64,000 bases of DNA from positions 310,001-374,000 of the forward strand of contig NZ_JAXCLA010000003.1 in NCBI RefSeq assembly GCF_034043675.1. Direction: 5' to 3'. Shown piece by piece: positions 61,426 through 64,000 of this stretch. This DNA is from KK5 sp034043675. Its GTDB lineage: Bacteria > Pseudomonadota > Gammaproteobacteria > Burkholderiales > Burkholderiaceae_C. The notes under the pieces were generated by a model. That model searched no databases. It was given only the letters and a program-made list of their open reading frames with translations, and was not told the origin of the DNA. Position 1 is the first letter of the stretch, and every line of letters starts with the position of its first letter. The position numbers were made by a program, and so were the translations under genes.

Positions 61426-62616
61426 ATGTCGACGCCCACATCTTCATCGCCGCCATCCGAGGCGACGTCCCCCATCCCGATTATTCTGCTGTGGCGCGCG
61501 CTGCGCCCGGCGCGGATGCAGGTCGACGGCCGCGAGCGCTTGCGGGCCGCCGTCGGCGCCGGCATCGGCATGCTGCTGACGGCGCTGCTCGCGCAGCTCT
61601 GCATCGCCACGCACCTGATGCCCAGTGCCGTCTGGCTGGTGGCGCCGCTGGGCGCCAGCGCGGTGCTGGTGTTCTGCGTGCCGGCCAGCCCGCTGGCGCA
61701 GCCCTGGTCCGTCGTTGGTGGCGACACCTTGTCGGCGCTGGTGGGCATCGCCTGCTGCGTGCTACTGGGCAGCAACCCGGTCTCGGCGGCGCTTGCCGTC
61801 GCGCTCGCGATCATGGTGATGTTCGCGCTGCGCTGCCTGCATCCGCCGGGCGGCGCGGCGGCGCTGCTGATGGTGATGGCCAACATCCAGGACTGGCGCT
61901 TCGCACTGTTCCCGGTGCTCGTCAACACGCTGGTGCTGGTGACGGCCGGCATGGCCTACAACAACCTCACCGGGCGCCGCTACCCGCACGTGCCGCGGCC
62001 GCCCGCGCCGGCCGGCCAGCCCGTCGCGGCGCGCTTCGAGGAACAGGACCTCGACGCCGTGCTGGCCCGCTACAACCAGGTGCTGGATGTCCCCCGCGAT
62101 CAGCTGAGCGAGCTGCTGCATGCGGCCGAGCTGCGCGCCTACCAGCGCGAGTTCGGCACCCTGCGCTGCGCCGACATCATGTCTGCCGAGCCGAAGACCG
62201 TTCAGTTCGGCACGCCGCTGCAGGAAGCCTGGGAGATGCTGCGTCGCTACAACATCAAGGCGCTGCCGGTGATCGATCGCGCCAATCGCGTCGTCGGCAT
62301 CGTGACCCTGGCCGACTTCATGCGCGCCGCGCCGCTGGACCAGCATGAAGGCTTCGCCAGCCGGCTACGCGGCTTTCTGCAGGCAACACCTGGCCCCAAT
62401 TCCGACAAGGCCGAAGTCGTCGGCCAGATCATGACCCGCCAGGTGCGTGTGCTCAGCGCCGATCGGCCGGTGTCGGAACTGGTGCCGCTGTTCGCCTCGA
62501 CGGGGCACCATCACATCCCGATCGTGGGACAGGAAGCGCGGCTCGTCGGCATCCTGACGCAGTCCGATCTGGTGGCCGCGATCAGCCGTCGATCCTCGAC
62601 GTTAGGCCCCCCCTAA
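61426..62616 (+). CDS. HPP-family membrane protein with CBS pair
   Basis: Four hydrophobic segments in about residues 35-180 carry APLGASAVLVF and RCLHPPGGAAALL, which are HPP-family signatures. Two CBS domains follow (from ADIMSAEPKTVQFGTPL and from IMTRQVRVLSADRP). HPP proteins have been linked to nitrite or anion transport; the CBS pair likely senses adenylates. The ATG at 61426 is 11 bp after ubiC. Confidence 0.8.
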   Translation: MSTPTSSSPPSEATSPIPIILLWRALRPARMQVDGRERLRAAVGAGIGMLLTALLAQLCIATHLMPSAVWLVAPLGASAVLVFCVPASPLAQPWSVVGGDTLSALVGIACCVLLGSNPVSAALAVALAIMVMFALRCLHPPGGAAALLMVMANIQDWRFALFPVLVNTLVLVTAGMAYNNLTGRRYPHVPRPPAPAGQPVAARFEEQDLDAVLARYNQVLDVPRDQLSELLHAAELRAYQREFGTLRCADIMSAEPKTVQFGTPLQEAWEMLRRYNIKALPVIDRANRVVGIVTLADFMRAAPLDQHEGFASRLRGFLQATPGPNSDKAEVVGQIMTRQVRVLSADRPVSELVPLFASTGHHHIPIVGQEARLVGILTQSDLVAAISRRSSTLGPP

Positions 62617-62709
62617 TTCCCAGTTCCGACGGAGTGTCGCAAGCCCGGGATGCGCCCCTAAACTGGCCGCTCGAGGGAGGTTCCATACAGCAGTAGACAC
62701 AGGAATCTC

Positions 62710-63249
62710 ATGAAGACACGCCAGGTCACCATCTTCAATGGCGAGCGCTTCGAAGTGCCGCAGTGCATTCAGCGCATCGACCACCAGTCCACCCACGGCT
62801 GGCAAGTCCGCTACAACGGCACCAAGCTTTTTTCGGATCATTCGCAAGACGGTAGCGGCGCCGCCGTAGCGCTGGCCGCTGCCGTCAAGGCCCTGCAGGC
62901 CCGCATCGCCAAGGCGCCCGCACCGTCCCGGCTGCAGCGCCGCCCCAGCGGCACCAAGACCAGCGGCCTGCCGGTCGGCATCTCCGGCCCGGTCGTGCGC
63001 CAGCGCGCCGGCAGCCGCGTGCGCGACTGCAGCTTCGCCGTCTCCCTGCCCTGCTACGGCTCCCCGCCGCGCGGCCGCAGCGTCTACATCGGCACCGAGA
63101 ACACCTACACCCCCGAGAAGTACCACGCCGCCCTCGCCAAGGCCGTGGCCCTGCGCGGCGAAGCCGAAGCCGCCTACCAGCGCGCCGCCACCCGCGCCCG
63201 CCGGGCCGGCAGCAAGGCGCTGGTGAAGGATGGGGTGGAGGGGGCGTAA
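62710..63249 (+). CDS. hypothetical basic protein, possibly AP2-like
   Basis: The 179-residue basic protein begins MKTRQVTIFNGERFEVP and contains GWQVRYNGTKLFSD followed by a helix, a beta-beta-alpha order seen in AP2-type DNA-binding domains; RGRSVYIGTENTY gives a second beta unit. Function is not known. It is followed by a terminator. Confidence 0.5.
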   Translation: MKTRQVTIFNGERFEVPQCIQRIDHQSTHGWQVRYNGTKLFSDHSQDGSGAAVALAAAVKALQARIAKAPAPSRLQRRPSGTKTSGLPVGISGPVVRQRAGSRVRDCSFAVSLPCYGSPPRGRSVYIGTENTYTPEKYHAALAKAVALRGEAEAAYQRAATRARRAGSKALVKDGVEGA

Positions 63250-63268
63250 GGCGCTCAGCGGCCAACAA

Positions 63269-63292
63269 AAAAGCCACCCTTGGGTGGCTTTT
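63269..63292. terminator. intrinsic terminator, bidirectional
   Basis: AAAAGCCACCC and GGGTGGCTTTT form an 11-bp stem with a TT loop, flanked by A- and T-runs on the two strands. It would stop the upstream hypothetical gene and the tRNA gene from the other side. Confidence 0.85.
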
Positions 63293-63306
63293 GCGCTTGA
63301 TCTTTG

Positions 63307-63382
63307 TGGTGCGCCCGGTTGGGATCGAACCAACAACCCCTGCCTTCGGAGGGCAGTACTCTATCCATTGAGCTACGGGCGC
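63307..63382 (-). tRNA. tRNA-Arg (anticodon CCG)
   Basis: The minus strand folds as a 76-nt tRNA with acceptor GCGCCCG, D arm GTAGCTCAATGG, anticodon stem CTGCC/GGCAG around loop CTCCGAA (anticodon CCG), T arm GGTTCGATCCC and encoded CCA. It would read the codon CGG. Confidence 0.96.
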
Positions 63383-63566
63383 AGCAACAGCGCGCATTCT
63401 AGCAGTGCCCCGGGGTGTGGCCGGGCGACCCACAGATATAATCCGCTGGTTTTGCGCCTTGCGGAGGCCCTGTCGTCGAACGGGGCTCCGGCAGTGTGCG
63501 TTCACGAGCAGTTCCAAAGCCAGACATACAGACAGACAACCTGCCGACGCCAGCCAAGAGGATTTC

Positions 63567-64000
63567 ATGAGCGGAACCCACGATCACGCGCACTCTCACG
63601 ACAGCTTGCATGAAGACCATGAAGGGGGCCATGAGGGTCCGATCCGCACGCCGAAGCAGCTGGCGTGGGCCGTGGGTCTTGCGATCATCGTGCCGGTGAT
63701 CGTGATCGTGATGCTGGCGAGTTATGTGTCCTCGGAGACCAAGCCCTCGGCCGGCAGCGATGCGCTGGAAGGCCAGGCCGTGGCGGCCCGCATCCAGCCG
63801 GTCGGCGCGATCGAGGTGAAGGACGTCAACGACGTCGCGTCGATGAAGACCGGCGAGCAGGTGTTCCAGGCCCAGTGCTCGGCCTGCCACGCCACCGGCG
63901 CCGTCGGTGCTCCGAAGTTCGGCGATGCCGCGGCCTGGGGCCCGCGCATCAAGAGCGGTTTCGACGAACTGCTGCACTCGGCCCTGAAGGGCAAGGGCAA
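63567..64000 (+). CDS. cytochrome c5-family protein, start only
   Basis: The gene runs off the window. A histidine-rich N-terminus (HDHAHSHDSLHEDHEG) is followed by a membrane anchor (LAWAVGLAIIVPVIVIVML) and a c-type heme motif CSACH. Such membrane-anchored monoheme or diheme cytochromes pass electrons in the periplasm. ATG 63567 follows AAGAGGAT. Confidence 0.88.
   Translation, partial: MSGTHDHAHSHDSLHEDHEGGHEGPIRTPKQLAWAVGLAIIVPVIVIVMLASYVSSETKPSAGSDALEGQAVAARIQPVGAIEVKDVNDVASMKTGEQVFQAQCSACHATGAVGAPKFGDAAAWGPRIKSGFDELLHSALKGKG

Noticed and set aside
63307..63382. tRNA-Arg as integration site for the island
   Set aside because: It lies in core DNA 7 kb beyond the element's right end, and no integrase or tRNA fragment repeat is seen.

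Overview
The window looks like a GC-rich betaproteobacterial chromosome, most likely order Burkholderiales. The evidence is the putR/putA, proC, ubiC block, the HPP-CBS protein, the diheme-type cytochrome c5 head and the codon use. Nothing was run against a database, so all family calls rest on motifs read by eye.

Core DNA flanks both sides. On the left (1-5.42 kb) are a 2,4-dienoyl-CoA reductase (fadH type), a PAS-PAS-GGDEF-EAL protein and a PAP2-type membrane phosphatase. On the right (55.94-64 kb) are an Lrp-type regulator divergent from a long PutA, then proC, ubiC, an HPP-CBS membrane protein, a small hypothetical gene, tRNA-Arg(CCG) and the start of a cytochrome c5.

Between them lies about 50 kb of accessory DNA. 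Inverted arrays of a short motif (GTCAAAA..CTTAAC read inward) occur at 8.03-8.08 kb and 55.57-55.91 kb. I read these as the left and right ends of one Tn7-like element of about 48 kb, whose right end stops just short of the 3' end of putR. The transposition genes form a leftward operon in the middle: a 99-aa protein, tnsA, tnsB, tnsC, a protein with a C-terminal DEDDh exonuclease and a possibly TnsE-like N-terminus, a 118-aa protein and an H-NS-like protein. The target selector (TniQ/TnsD) is separate, at 43 kb on the other strand.

The cargo looks like a defence island. It includes a retropepsin-like protease operon, several proteins with the HEPN RX4H motif, two RES-domain proteins, a PIN-like protein, HNH and PD-(D/E)XK-like proteins, a potassium-channel-like membrane protein, and a 1447-aa STAND/NACHT-type ATPase that ends in a PD-(D/E)XK nuclease and a histone-H1-like lysine tail. 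Two near-identical Mrr-type proteins occur, one outside the left end and one inside. Two TrfA-like plasmid replication initiators are present, one next to four 22-bp iterons and an AT-rich stretch, so the element appears to carry a plasmid-type origin.

The 5.42-7.98 kb piece lies outside the left end yet is accessory in character, which suggests an earlier insertion at the same place.
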